A stretch of DNA of 64,000 nucleotides from Anaerolineales bacterium UBA2181. Lineage in GTDB: Bacteria > Chloroflexota > Anaerolineae > Promineifilales > UBA4811. Under the pieces are notes generated by a model. The model did no database searches, was not told where the DNA came from, and saw only the letters and a list, made by a program, of their open reading frames with translations. The position numbers and the translations under genes were made by a program. The stretch is from positions 124,001 to 188,000 of the forward strand of contig DCVT01000058.1 of the NCBI GenBank assembly GCA_002328075.1, written 5' to 3'. Shown in pieces: positions 17,991-26,547 of this stretch; the first letter of the stretch is position 1; each line of letters begins with the position of its first letter.

Positions 17991-19408
17991 ACCTGAGTGA
18001 GTACCCGCGGCCGCAAAACGATCTGGGCATCGGTTTCAGCTATTTTCCCGACAACAACCACTTTAATCAGCGCGACCTGGACTGCTGGCTGCCCCGCCTC
18101 CGCGAGTTAGGCGCCAGCTGGTTGGTCCTGCAGACTCCAGTGGCCAGGCCGGTCCCCGACTCTTTTCTGCAGCAACTGATGATGGGGGATGTGGAGCCGG
18201 TGGTGGTGCTGACTGCGGAACGGGTGGGTCCCCTGGATCTACCTTCGCTAACCGATACAGTCCATGCCCTGGCGGACAGCGGAGCCCACTATGTGGTTCT
18301 GGGTGACCAACCCAACTCGCGTTCCCGCTGGACTCCCCAGGAATGGGCCAAGCCGGCTGTGGTGGAGCGGTTTGTCGATTACATGGTGCCAGCGCTGGAG
18401 ACGGTGGCGGCCGAGGGGTTGTTCCCGGTGTTGCCCCCGCTTGACCCGTTCGGGGCGTATTGGGACACTAGCTTTTTGCAGACCATGCTCGCCAGTTTAG
18501 TGAGGCGCGGCCTGGGTCCCCTACTGGAGAGGGCATCCATCGGGATGCGCAACTTTGCCAACCACCGGCCGTTGGACTGGGGCGTCGGCGGGCGGAAGGC
18601 ATGGCCACAGTGCCGGCCCTACGCCTGTGACGACGGCACGCAGGACCATCGTGGTTTTCGTCTCTTTGAGTGGTACCTGGAGATCGTGCGGGAGTCCGTC
18701 GGGCGCGAACTGCCGATCATCGCCTGCGCTAACGGGCCGCAAGACAGCCGGGGTGATGACGACCGGCCGCTGGACCAGCGCAAGCATGCCGACCAGTCGG
18801 TGGAGATGGTGAACCTGCTGGCCAATGGCGAGCTGCCGCCGGCTGTACTAAACCATGCTTTCTGGGTGCTATCCGCCGAGCGGAGCCAGGCGGGATATGC
18901 CGAACGTTGGTTTGACCCGAACGGCAAGCCCCGGCTGCTGGCGGTACAGGCGGTGCAGAACGCCGCCGCCGAATTGCGGCTGCGGCCGGCGGCCAGTCAG
19001 GATGCATATCGCCAGGTTGTCGCCGGCCGCGTGACCGAGGACGACCAAGGGGTGGGCCCCGCCGGCGGGGTCACCAGTCACTCCAAGGGCAAACTGATCC
19101 AGCACTATCTCCTGTTGCCGGTGTTCGAGTGGGGAGTGGAGCCGTGGTACCTGGAGATTGCGCAGGATTACGTCGCCGCACACCGGCCGACCTGCGGGTT
19201 TTCGCTCGATGAGGCGGTGCTGGCGCAACGGGTCACCATTGTTGGCAACGAACAGGGGATCAGCGCCGATGCCGCGCGGGTGCTGGAGACCGCAGGATGC
19301 CGGGTCGAGCGCATCGCCGGCAAAGACGGCACCGAGACACGGAACTTGTTGGGGAAACTGGCGAGGAACGCAAGACCTATCTGGGCAGCACAGACGCAGA
19401 GGAGTTGA
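17987..19408 (+). CDS. TIM-barrel-like (glycosidase-like) protein of unknown function
   Basis: A 473-aa protein starting MNLSEYPRPQNDLGIGFSYF, overlapping the protease stop as ATGA. Alternating strand/helix segments (GASWLVLQTP, VEPVVVLTAE, AHYVVLGDQPN, GLFPVLPPLDP, ELPIIACANGP) suggest a TIM barrel like those of glycoside hydrolases. I cannot place catalytic acids with confidence. The last ~50 residues (ITIVGNEQGIS-like strand, VLETAGCRVERIAGKDGTET) recall a CWB2/LytC-type wall-binding repeat, a weak resemblance. There is no signal peptide. It sits between the protease and ftsZ genes, so it belongs to the same unit. Confidence 0.6.
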   Translation: MNLSEYPRPQNDLGIGFSYFPDNNHFNQRDLDCWLPRLRELGASWLVLQTPVARPVPDSFLQQLMMGDVEPVVVLTAERVGPLDLPSLTDTVHALADSGAHYVVLGDQPNSRSRWTPQEWAKPAVVERFVDYMVPALETVAAEGLFPVLPPLDPFGAYWDTSFLQTMLASLVRRGLGPLLERASIGMRNFANHRPLDWGVGGRKAWPQCRPYACDDGTQDHRGFRLFEWYLEIVRESVGRELPIIACANGPQDSRGDDDRPLDQRKHADQSVEMVNLLANGELPPAVLNHAFWVLSAERSQAGYAERWFDPNGKPRLLAVQAVQNAAAELRLRPAASQDAYRQVVAGRVTEDDQGVGPAGGVTSHSKGKLIQHYLLLPVFEWGVEPWYLEIAQDYVAAHRPTCGFSLDEAVLAQRVTIVGNEQGISADAARVLETAGCRVERIAGKDGTETRNLLGKLARNARPIWAAQTQRS

Positions 19409-19412
19409 AAAG

Positions 19413-20582
19413 ATGGACCTCGATCGAGCACTAGCGCCAACCCAGGGCCAACCGGCCTTGGGGCAGGTATTCAGCCCCCGGATCAAGGTGATTGGACTGG
19501 GCGGAGCAGGCAGCAACGCGGTGGAGCGGATGTTGGCAGTGGGCATTCCGGGGGTGGAGTATATGGTGGCCAACACCGACTGCCAGGCATTGGCCAACTG
19601 CAAAGCACCCACCCGGATTCAGTTGGGTCCGCAACTAACGCGCGGGCTCGGCGCGGGCGGGCAGGCAGCGGTAGGTCGAGAGGCAGCCACGGAGAGCAGA
19701 GATGCGCTGCGCAGCGCGCTCTCGGGCGCTCACCTGGTCTTCGTCGCTGCCGGGATGGGCGGCGGCACCGGCACCGGTTCGGCGCCGGTGGTAGCGAGCA
19801 TTGCCCGCGAGCTTGGGGCCCTGACGGTCGCGGTTGTCACCTTTCCCTTTTCGTTTGAGGGCGCCCGTCGGGCGAGGACTGCTCAGGCCGGCATCAAACT
19901 GCTGGCAGAACAGACGCATACGCTGATACAGGTCCAGAATGACGGATTGCTGGCTATTGCGCCGCGCGACCTCAGGTTGGATACCGCGTTTAGGGTAGCC
20001 GATGACGTGCTGCGACAAGGCATTCAGGGTATTGTCGAACTGGTGAGCCACACCGGGCTCATCAACCTGGACTTTGCCAACGTGTCATCCGTCATTCTGC
20101 GCGGCGGGCACGCGCTGATGGCCATCGGCCGGGGAGAAGGGGCAGGCAAGGTGCAGGAAGCGGCCGATGCTGCGCTGCATCATCCGCTCCTGAACAACGA
20201 GCTCCTGGCCAAGGCCACTGCCGTGCTGGTCCATTTGACCGGCGGTTCTGACCTTCCGCTGCAGGAGATCAGCGAGACCATGGCGTTGGTTACCCAGGCG
20301 GCTCATCCTACGGCCGAGGTGCTGTTCGGAGCCAGCGAGGACCCCGAGATGGAAGGCAAGGCTCAGATCATCCTCATTGCAGCCGGCATTCACGACCAGC
20401 CTCGGGAATCCATTCCGGTTGAATCGCTGTTTGGCGTGCCGACTCCTCAGGAGGAGGATGCTTTTGTCACTGAGGAGTGCCCCGCAGTCCGGTCCATCCT
20501 CGACGTGCCCGCATTCCTGCGGCGTCGCGAGCGCCAGCGGGCCGAGACTGCGCGAGAGGAGCGCGTATGGGCAACCAACTGA
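19413..20582 (+). CDS. FtsZ-family GTPase with substituted catalytic Asp
   Basis: A 389-aa tubulin/FtsZ homologue with GGAGSNAV (P-loop), the tubulin signature [12 protein letters not shown] (~115-123), and the C-terminal peptide DVPAFLRRR (~364) used by FtsZ to bind partners. The T7 loop, which completes the neighbouring subunit's GTPase site, reads NLDFANV: the first Asp (D220) is kept, but the catalytic Asp of NxDFADV is N223. The loop residue Arg in the usual NDRLL is also Gly (NDGLL). GTP hydrolysis may be slow or absent. I chose ATG 19413 after GGAG. It is cotranscribed with the protease genes, not with cell-division genes, so I give no symbol. Confidence 0.88.
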   Translation: MDLDRALAPTQGQPALGQVFSPRIKVIGLGGAGSNAVERMLAVGIPGVEYMVANTDCQALANCKAPTRIQLGPQLTRGLGAGGQAAVGREAATESRDALRSALSGAHLVFVAAGMGGGTGTGSAPVVASIARELGALTVAVVTFPFSFEGARRARTAQAGIKLLAEQTHTLIQVQNDGLLAIAPRDLRLDTAFRVADDVLRQGIQGIVELVSHTGLINLDFANVSSVILRGGHALMAIGRGEGAGKVQEAADAALHHPLLNNELLAKATAVLVHLTGGSDLPLQEISETMALVTQAAHPTAEVLFGASEDPEMEGKAQIILIAAGIHDQPRESIPVESLFGVPTPQEEDAFVTEECPAVRSILDVPAFLRRRERQRAETAREERVWATN

Positions 20583-20806
20583 CGGGCGAACAGATTCAGT
20601 GGATTTGCCAGCGGGTCTACCGTCAGTACCCGGCGGTGGCTGGGGTTCGTCCCTCCCTGCAATCACCCAAGTCCGGCCCGACCGACCGGGTGCTGCTGGT
20701 CTTCAAGGGTTCCGCCCAATTGGCCGATGGTGCCCGTTTGCCGGTGACCGTGCGGGTGACCGCCGACCTTGACGGCCGGATCGTCAAGATGACCAGCAGC
20801 CGATAG
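20567..20806 (+). CDS. 79-aa protein homologous to the C-terminal domain of the caspase-like protease
   Basis: Starts inside the end of the FtsZ gene with a GAGGAG site. The sequence [18 protein letters not shown]... ends VRVTADLDGRIVKMTSSR, which aligns with the protease tail VKVTVDQHGKMVKMAVSK; the preceding helix (IQWICQRV vs LVQAVRNRV) also matches. I infer a shared adaptor or interaction domain present free and fused. No named family is recognised. It is the last gene of the sigma-54 locus. Confidence 0.75.
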   Translation: MGNQLTGEQIQWICQRVYRQYPAVAGVRPSLQSPKSGPTDRVLLVFKGSAQLADGARLPVTVRVTADLDGRIVKMTSSR

Positions 20807-20835
20807 AGAAGGCCGAAAGGCAGTTTTCGCCGCTT

Positions 20836-20863
20836 GGCTGCCGAGCCGTCTGGCCCGGCAGCC
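20836..20863 (+). terminator. Hairpin after the sigma-54 locus
   Basis: GGCTGCCG pairs perfectly with CGGCAGCC across a 12-base loop, 30 bases after the last stop. No T-run follows, so it is at best a weak or Rho-assisted terminator. Confidence 0.35.
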
Positions 20864-20897
20864 GGCGCGCCTGCGCGTGGTGTGCGCCCGGTGACGT

Positions 20898-20926
20898 TTG
20901 CCGCTTTCGGGCGGTCATGGTATAAT
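20898..20926 (+). promoter_or_regulatory. Sigma-70-type promoter of the DUF4332 gene
   Basis: TTGCCG, 17 bases, TATAAT. It lies about 165 bases before the ATG at 21093, leaving a long leader with no clear structure. Confidence 0.6.
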
Positions 20927-21092
20927 CACAAACGGTCCCTTTGGGCGAGCCAAGGTGACAGTTCTGTTTGCCAGACGGGCCAGCAGAAAGCTCCCACTAT
21001 CTGGTTGAATTCTCGCCCGTGGTCCGGCGGCGCGTTTCTGGTGGCCGGGCGGTTCGGGCGACTAGAGGCATCACATTCCGGAGGTTGGCAGA

Positions 21093-21497
21093 ATGGGTAG
21101 AATCATCGAGATCGAAGGCATCGGCCCCGAGTACGCGCGCCGGCTCAAGGAGCTGGGCATCGGCACCACGGAGCAGCTGTTGGAGGCAGGCGGCACCCCC
21201 AAGGGCCGCCAGGAGCTGGCCGAGAAAACTGGCATCGGCGCCAAGCTGATCCTGGAATGGGTGAATCACGCCGACCTGTTCCGCATCAAGGGCGTGGCCG
21301 AGGAGTATTCCGACCTCTTGGAGGCCGGCGGAGTGGACACCGTGGTTGAATTGGCCACACGCAATCCGGCCAATCTGTACCAAAAGCTGGCGGAAATCAA
21401 CCAGGAGAAGGAGCTGGTCAGGCAACTTCCCGGCGCCAAGCAAGTCGCAGACTGGGTCGAACAGGCCAAGAACCTCCCGCGCAAGATTACCTACTAG
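21093..21497 (+). CDS. DUF4332 helix-hairpin-helix protein
   Basis: A 134-aa protein with two tandem helix-hairpin-helix units: IEGIGPEYARRLKELGI (residues ~6-22) and the matching IKGVAEEYSDLLEAGGV (~66-82), each followed by a helical segment. This is the DUF4332 pattern, which suggests DNA or protein binding; no catalytic motif is seen. The gene stands alone with its own promoter and a downstream terminator. The start is the ATG at 21093, 12 bases after GGAGG. Confidence 0.85.
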   Translation: MGRIIEIEGIGPEYARRLKELGIGTTEQLLEAGGTPKGRQELAEKTGIGAKLILEWVNHADLFRIKGVAEEYSDLLEAGGVDTVVELATRNPANLYQKLAEINQEKELVRQLPGAKQVADWVEQAKNLPRKITY

Positions 21498-21523
21498 ACC
21501 GGTAGGCTACGCATACGATGATC

Positions 21524-21550
21524 GGGCTGCGGAGCAGCGCAGCCCATTTT
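21524..21550 (+). terminator. Intrinsic terminator after the DUF4332 gene
   Basis: GGGCTGCG and CGCAGCCC form an 8-bp GC-rich stem with a 6-base loop, followed by ATTTTC. Confidence 0.6.
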
Positions 21551-21729
21551 CAGTGGGTGCTGGCTGCGGCAGGTCGTCGGGAGAACTGCATACCCCCCGG
21601 TACCGGATTTCAGCCATTTGGCTACGAGCAGATCAGGGATCCGATGCCGTGATATCGCCGAACCGACGATGCGGTCAATTGTGAGAACCGGCGCAGTGAG
21701 GCTGGTGGTCGATGTGGGGTGATCCCGCG

Positions 21730-22959
21730 ATGTCACTGTGCGCCCAAACGCGGGCTGATTTTCCCATCCTGAACCAGGAGGTCCGGCCGGGCGTGGCGCT
21801 GGTCTACTTGGACAACGCCGCCACCACACAGAAACCGGTAGCGGTGTTGGACGCCTTGGACCGATATTACCGGTGGAATAATGCCAACATCCATCGCGGC
21901 GTTCACGCGTTGGCCGAGCGAGCGACGGCCGATTATGAGTCCGCTCGGAAAAAGGTAGCTCGGTTTATCGGTGCGGGCAGCGCTCGCCAAGTCGTCTTTG
22001 TCCGCAACACGACGGAAGCCATCAACCTCATTGCCCAGTCCTGGGGTCGGGCCAACATTGGGCCAGGCGACGAGATCCTGCTGACAGAGCTGGAACACCA
22101 CAGCAACATCGTACCCTGGCAACTGCTGGCCCGCGAAAAGGGCGCTGCGGTGCGCTACCTGCCAGTGGACACCGAATGCCGTCTGGACATGAGCGGTTTG
22201 GACTCGCTGCTGACCGAGCGCACACGATTGGTGGCCTTTTCGGGGATGTCCAACGTGACCGGCGCCTTTGGGCCAATGGGGTTGATCGTGGAGCGCGCCC
22301 ACGCGGCCGGCGCGGTGGTGGTGCTGGACGGCGCCCAGTTGGTTCCACATGCGCCGGTCAACGTGGCCGAGATGGACGTGGATTTCCTGGCGTTCTCTGG
22401 TCACAAGATGCTCGGTCCCACCGGGATTGGTGTCCTGTACGGAAAACGCCGCCTGCTGGAGTCGATGCCCCCCTTTCAATCCGGGGGCGACATGATTAGG
22501 CGGGTCACCTGGGAGGGCGCGGAGTGGAACGATGTCCCGTGCAAGTTCGAGGCCGGCACCCCCAACATCGCCGGGGCTATCGGATTGGCTGCGGCGGTAG
22601 ACTATCTGGAGGCCATCGGCATGGAGCGGATAGCCGCCGCCGATCGGCAGATGGCTGCCCACTTGCTGGAAGCGTTGGGCCAGAACCCTGGCGTCAAGAT
22701 ACTCGGCCCGATCCAGAGCGCGAGAGGCGCTGTGGCGGCGTTCACCGTGGACGGTGTGCATCCGCATGACCTGGCCGAGCTGCTCAACCGTGAGGGCATT
22801 GCCATTCGGGCTGGCCACCACTGCGCCATGCCGCTCCATCACAAGCTGGGGCTGGCGGCATCTGCCCGGGCCAGCCTGTACCTGTACAACAAGCCGGTTG
22901 AGATAGACCTCCTGGTGCGCTCCATTCGCCAGGCGCAGAAGCTGTTTGGCGTGGGCTAG
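21730..22959 (+). CDS. sufS: Cysteine desulfurase SufS
   Basis: SufS takes sulfur from cysteine as an enzyme persulfide for Fe-S cluster assembly. The PLP Lys is K226 in AFSGHKMLGPTG and the persulfide Cys is C365 in GHHCAMPLH, both in type II (SufS) contexts. LDNAATTQKP near the N-terminus and NANIHRGVH are diagnostic. I chose the ATG at 21730 because GGGGTGATC lies just upstream; an ATG at 21712 would add six residues. Length 409 aa is typical. SufU follows after three bases. Confidence 0.95.
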   Translation: MSLCAQTRADFPILNQEVRPGVALVYLDNAATTQKPVAVLDALDRYYRWNNANIHRGVHALAERATADYESARKKVARFIGAGSARQVVFVRNTTEAINLIAQSWGRANIGPGDEILLTELEHHSNIVPWQLLAREKGAAVRYLPVDTECRLDMSGLDSLLTERTRLVAFSGMSNVTGAFGPMGLIVERAHAAGAVVVLDGAQLVPHAPVNVAEMDVDFLAFSGHKMLGPTGIGVLYGKRRLLESMPPFQSGGDMIRRVTWEGAEWNDVPCKFEAGTPNIAGAIGLAAAVDYLEAIGMERIAAADRQMAAHLLEALGQNPGVKILGPIQSARGAVAAFTVDGVHPHDLAELLNREGIAIRAGHHCAMPLHHKLGLAASARASLYLYNKPVEIDLLVRSIRQAQKLFGVG

Positions 22960-22962
22960 GCG

Positions 22963-23361
22963 ATGGATGACCTTTACCGCGACCGCATCCTGGATCACTA
23001 TCGCCACGCGCGCAACAAGGGCAGCCTGACACCGGCCGACATCTCTTGTCAGGAAGATAACCCGCTCTGCGGCGACCAGGTCCGGTTTGACCTGCGCCTG
23101 GATGCCAGCGGCCGGATCACCGAGGTCGCCTGGGACGGACGCGGTTGCGCCATCAGCATGGCGTCGGCTTCTCTTCTCAGCGAGCGGATCAAAGGCGGCA
23201 CGTTGGGGGAGCTGTGCCACCTGGGGAAGGATCAGGTACTTGAGTTGCTGGGGATCGAGTTAGGTCCGATCCGAATCAACTGTGCGATGTTGGCGCTCAC
23301 GGCTCTCCAGTCAGGCGCCTGCGGGCAGACCGACTGGCCCGAGGAGGACGAGGGGTTCTGA
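22963..23361 (+). CDS. sufU: Fe-S assembly sulfur acceptor SufU
   Basis: SufU is the zinc-dependent partner that accepts sulfur from SufS. The three Cys and Asp positions are conserved: C36 and D38 in NPLCGD, C62 in GRGCAISMASAS, and the Cys in INCAMLALTAL. The insertion typical of SufU compared with IscU is present between the second and third Cys. It is encoded three bases after sufS, with no SufBCD in view. Confidence 0.93.
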   Translation: MDDLYRDRILDHYRHARNKGSLTPADISCQEDNPLCGDQVRFDLRLDASGRITEVAWDGRGCAISMASASLLSERIKGGTLGELCHLGKDQVLELLGIELGPIRINCAMLALTALQSGACGQTDWPEEDEGF

Positions 23362-23383
23362 GGTTCCGCTGGGCGCTGCTCGG

Positions 23384-24400
23384 TCAATCCTTTCGGCGCA
23401 GCAACCGGTTGGCCATCTCGGCAAGCATTTGCCCGGCCGGTTCCTTGGGCTCAGCTGCGGTCAGGTTGTCCAACGCCACCTCGGAAAAGCCCTGGGCCAT
23501 GCCGGACGCATACTTGTCTGCCCCCAATTGCTCCAGCAACTGCACCACTCGGGGCAGGTCGATCGACGGTTGGGCGTACAGCTGTCGAAACTCCTCGCTT
23601 TCCGCCAATGCAAAAACCACCGGTAGCGTCTTTTTTCGGGTGAGGATGTCAGAGGCTGTGGATTTGCCCACCGCTTCTTCCTGGCCCCATATGCCCAACA
23701 GGTCGTCGTAAGCCTGAAAAGCCAATCCGAGGTTCCGGCCAAACAGCGCCAGGCGTTGCCGTTGCACGGCGCTGGCGCCAGCGACAATCGCACCGATGGC
23801 GCAAGCGCCCTGCAGAAGGGCTGCCGTCTTGCCCTCGACCATGTCCAGGTACTCGTACACAGTCACCATCGGTTCGCGCTCGAAACGCATATCCAGGTGC
23901 TGGCCTTTGGTCAACTCGATGCAAGCTTGGGAAAAGATCTCCAAGACCTGAACCACGGCCGAGTCTGGCACGCTGCGCTCTCGCAGGCGAACCAGCGCGC
24001 CAAAAGCGGTGGCGAACATGCTGTCGCCCACATTGATGGCCTGGGGCACTCCCCACAACTTCCATACAGTGTCCCGGCCGCGCCGCGTGTCGCTATGGTC
24101 CTCGATGTCGTCGTGGAGAAGGCTAAAGTTGTGCAACAGCTCGAGCGCGGCAGCCGCTGGCAGCGCCTGCTCCCACTCGCCGCCGGCCGCCTGGCAAGCC
24201 AGGAGGCAGAGCAGCGGCCGAACTCGTTTGCCGGAGCGACCGGTCACGGGTTGCCACGTGGGATCCACCCACCCCATGTGGTAGTTCATCATGCCCCAGT
24301 ACGCTTCATAACCTGGTGCGGCGGGGCCAAGTACAGTGCGCATCTCCCTTTCGAGAGGCGCTGAAAAACGCTGGATGGTGTCGTCCAGAATTGACTGCAT
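23384..24400 (-). CDS. Polyprenyl (geranylgeranyl/farnesyl-type) diphosphate synthase
   Basis: The protein has the first Asp-rich motif as HDDIEDHSDTRRG (D97, D98, D101) and the second as AYDDLLGIWG, with GKRVRP for substrate binding. These chain-elongation enzymes condense IPP with allylic diphosphates. Product length cannot be fixed by eye; bulky residues before the first motif (NFSLLHDD) leave C15 or C20 open. 338 aa. It sits nine bases after the IPP isomerase gene, forming an isoprenoid operon that uses the products of the mevalonate genes at 32.5-36.5 kb. Confidence 0.92.
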   Translation of the reverse strand: MQSILDDTIQRFSAPLEREMRTVLGPAAPGYEAYWGMMNYHMGWVDPTWQPVTGRSGKRVRPLLCLLACQAAGGEWEQALPAAAALELLHNFSLLHDDIEDHSDTRRGRDTVWKLWGVPQAINVGDSMFATAFGALVRLRERSVPDSAVVQVLEIFSQACIELTKGQHLDMRFEREPMVTVYEYLDMVEGKTAALLQGACAIGAIVAGASAVQRQRLALFGRNLGLAFQAYDDLLGIWGQEEAVGKSTASDILTRKKTLPVVFALAESEEFRQLYAQPSIDLPRVVQLLEQLGADKYASGMAQGFSEVALDNLTAAEPKEPAGQMLAEMANRLLRRKD

Positions 24401-24409
24401 CAGATCTCC

Positions 24410-25483
24410 TCAGTCAGATGGCGAAGCGGACTTGTCCGGTGCTGGCCCACACGTGCGCGTCGCCGGAAGCATCACGGGTACCTCTCGCAACGCCGCGAGG
24501 TTGGATGCACCGCAACAGAACATGGCAATGCGTAGCACCCTGACCAGTTCCTCCGCAATTGCCGCCGCTGCATCCATGGATTCGTTCGCCGCCCGGAGAA
24601 ACGGCCCGGCCACGCCCCCCAGGGCGCCGCCCAAAGCGATTACCTTGGCCAGGTCGATTCCAGACCGCAGTCCGCCGCTGGCGATGATGGGCATGGCCGG
24701 CACTGCCTGGTGCACCTGGAGCAGCGCCTCCAAGGTAGTCAGGCCCCAATCGGCAAAGGCCGTCGCGACGCGGGCCTGAAGCGGGTCGCCGGCGCGGTGG
24801 TACTCGACCTCGGTCCACGAAGTGCCACCCGCCCCAGCGACGTCCAGCATTGCCGCACCGGCCGATGCCAGGTCGCGCGCGACGCGCCCGGATAATCCCC
24901 ATCCCACCTCCTTTACGATCACCGGAACATCCAGGGCGCGACAGACCCGTTCGATCTTGCTCAGGAGCCCAGTCCAGTTGCGGTCACCTTCGGGCTGCAC
25001 CGCTTCCTGCAGCGGGTTCAGATGCAGAATCAGTGCGTCTGCGCCCACCATGTCCACTGCCCTTTGGCAGTGGGAGGCGTCATAACCATAGTTTAGCTGA
25101 ATGGCGCCCAGGTTGGCCAGCAGCAGGATGTCCGGCGCCACCGGCCGAACCTGAAAGCTTGCAGCCAGCGACGGGTCCTCGAGCGCGGCACGCTGGGAAC
25201 CGAGGGCCATGGCGATCCCGGCCGTCTGGGCGGCGCTGGCCAGGTTCCGGTTGATCCGCGCCCCATCGGCCGTACCGCCGGTCATGCTCGAGATCAGGAT
25301 GGGCGCCGACAGCTTTTTGCCCAGCAGGGTGGTGGAGAGGTCCACCGCATCCAGGTCCAGTTCAGGCAGCGCCTGATGGACCAGTCGAACCCCTTCCAGG
25401 CCGGTGCGCAAGCGCCGAAACTGGACCTCCTCCTCCAGGTTGATGCGAATGTGGTCAGATTTACGTTGTTCTAGTGCCGCCAC
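24410..25483 (-). CDS. fni: Type 2 isopentenyl-diphosphate delta-isomerase
   Basis: An FMN/NADPH-dependent isomerase that interconverts IPP and DMAPP. The N-terminal RKSDHIRI, the SSMTGGT substrate loop and the GSQRAAL segment are diagnostic, and the FMN-barrel motifs VIVKEVGWG and IIASGGLRSGIDLAK follow. Length 357 aa is normal. The start is a GTG at 25483. It is the first gene of a two-gene operon with the polyprenyl synthase. Type 2 enzymes go with mevalonate users, in line with the HMG-CoA genes in this window. Confidence 0.93.
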   Translation of the reverse strand: MAALEQRKSDHIRINLEEEVQFRRLRTGLEGVRLVHQALPELDLDAVDLSTTLLGKKLSAPILISSMTGGTADGARINRNLASAAQTAGIAMALGSQRAALEDPSLAASFQVRPVAPDILLLANLGAIQLNYGYDASHCQRAVDMVGADALILHLNPLQEAVQPEGDRNWTGLLSKIERVCRALDVPVIVKEVGWGLSGRVARDLASAGAAMLDVAGAGGTSWTEVEYHRAGDPLQARVATAFADWGLTTLEALLQVHQAVPAMPIIASGGLRSGIDLAKVIALGGALGGVAGPFLRAANESMDAAAAIAEELVRVLRIAMFCCGASNLAALREVPVMLPATRTCGPAPDKSASPSD

Positions 25484-25555
25484 CGCAACGTTCCCGCGCT
25501 TCAGGTGTTAAACCATTGGGCAGTGTACCAATCCAGTCCGGGAGTGTCAAGCTGC

Positions 25556-25583
25556 TTGACAATCCATTGTGGCTGGCTAGAAT
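25556..25583 (+). promoter_or_regulatory. Sigma-70-type promoter of the acyl carrier protein gene
   Basis: TTGACA, 16 bases, TAGAAT, starting about 30 bases before the ATG, with an AGGAGG site in between. This is one of the best sigma-70 matches in the window. Confidence 0.8.
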
Positions 25584-25612
25584 GGGTGTAAGCACGATAG
25601 GAGGAATAGGAT

Positions 25613-25858
25613 ATGGCGTCAACATTCGACCGGGTTAGAGAGATCATTGTGGATTTGCTGGGGGTAGACCCAGCGCAGATTACGCCGGAGGCACGCTTTC
25701 GCGAGGATCTGGAGGCGGATTCGCTGGACCTGGTAGAGCTCATCATGGCCATGGAAGAGGAGTTTGGCGGCGAGATCTCGGACGAGGAAGCTCAGCAGAT
25801 CACCACCGTCGCCGAAGCGGTCGCGTTTCTTGAGAAAAAGCTAGCTGCGGCCGGTTAG
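25613..25858 (+). CDS. acpP: Acyl carrier protein
   Basis: An 81-aa four-helix carrier with the phosphopantetheine site at S37 in [14 protein letters not shown] and the usual acidic recognition helix. It carries acyl chains as thioesters for fatty acid synthesis. It stands alone, with a strong promoter and a terminator of its own and no neighbouring fab genes. A role with the NRPS fragment at the window end is possible but not supported by distance. Confidence 0.95.
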   Translation: MASTFDRVREIIVDLLGVDPAQITPEARFREDLEADSLDLVELIMAMEEEFGGEISDEEAQQITTVAEAVAFLEKKLAAAG

Positions 25859-25883
25859 GCCTGAGAGGCTGGCGGACGGAAAG

Positions 25884-25917
25884 GCGATGTTCAACCGGAA
25901 CATCGCTTTTCTTTTTC
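25884..25917 (+). terminator. Intrinsic terminator after acpP
   Basis: GCGATGTTC and GAACATCGC form a 9-bp stem with a 5-base loop followed by TTTTCTTTTT. It overlaps the last codons of the convergent membrane gene. Confidence 0.85.
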
Positions 25918-26547
25918 CCGTGCCAGGAGGACCGCCCCGATCAGCAGCACCGCCATGCCGACCCGGGCGACGTGGTAACCCAACCCAGGATCGATCAACC
26001 GATTGTAGGCGGCTTCGATGACCGGCTCTGCCAGCGTGAAAGCGCGGGTGGCCTGGTGCAGGCCGGCGACTGAAGCGAATGCCAGGCCGGCTCCCCAAGT
26101 GCGCGAGCCAATCCGCGACCAGGCGCTCAGCGCCACCGCCAGCCAGCCCAAGACCACCAGTCCCAGGCGGACGGCGTTGGCCCGGATGGAGGCCAGGCTG
26201 CCGAGCTCCTCCACAATCGGCATTGGCAACAGGGCTAGCGCGGCGCCGACCAAGGCTAACCAGACAAAGCTCCGTCCTCTTCCGCGGCGGACGGCGCCTG
26301 CCCAAGCAGCTATGCCCAGTACCGCCACAAACGGCGGCCAGTAGAAGCCGGACCGGGAGACAGTGGGGGGAACGCTCTGAGCCGCCGAGGTGAATTTGAT
26401 CCACTCGCCCATCTCGAACCCGGTTATTGCCAGGCCGGCCGCCGGATGGGGGACCCATGGGTGGAAATACCCAACCAGAATCAAAACGGCGCCCAATGGC
26501 AGCAGGAACAGGTGCCAGTGTGAAAGGTTCAACCGGGCAGTGCTCAT
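25891..26547 (-). CDS. Hypothetical integral membrane protein
   Basis: A 218-aa protein with about six hydrophobic helices (for example LFLLPLGAVLILVGYFHPWV at the N-terminus and VGMAVLLIGAVLLA at the end) and a basic tail. I recognise no family. Its ATG overlaps the stop of the 74-aa gene upstream (ATGA), so the two are probably translationally coupled. The 3' end overlaps the acpP terminator. Confidence 0.7.
   Translation of the reverse strand: MSTARLNLSHWHLFLLPLGAVLILVGYFHPWVPHPAAGLAITGFEMGEWIKFTSAAQSVPPTVSRSGFYWPPFVAVLGIAAWAGAVRRGRGRSFVWLALVGAALALLPMPIVEELGSLASIRANAVRLGLVVLGWLAVALSAWSRIGSRTWGAGLAFASVAGLHQATRAFTLAEPVIEAAYNRLIDPGLGYHVARVGMAVLLIGAVLLAREKEKRCSG

Noticed and set aside
21733..23220. 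495-codon frame antisense to sufS and sufU
   Set aside because: A shadow frame of two certain genes, with His/Gln/Arg-rich text and no family pattern.
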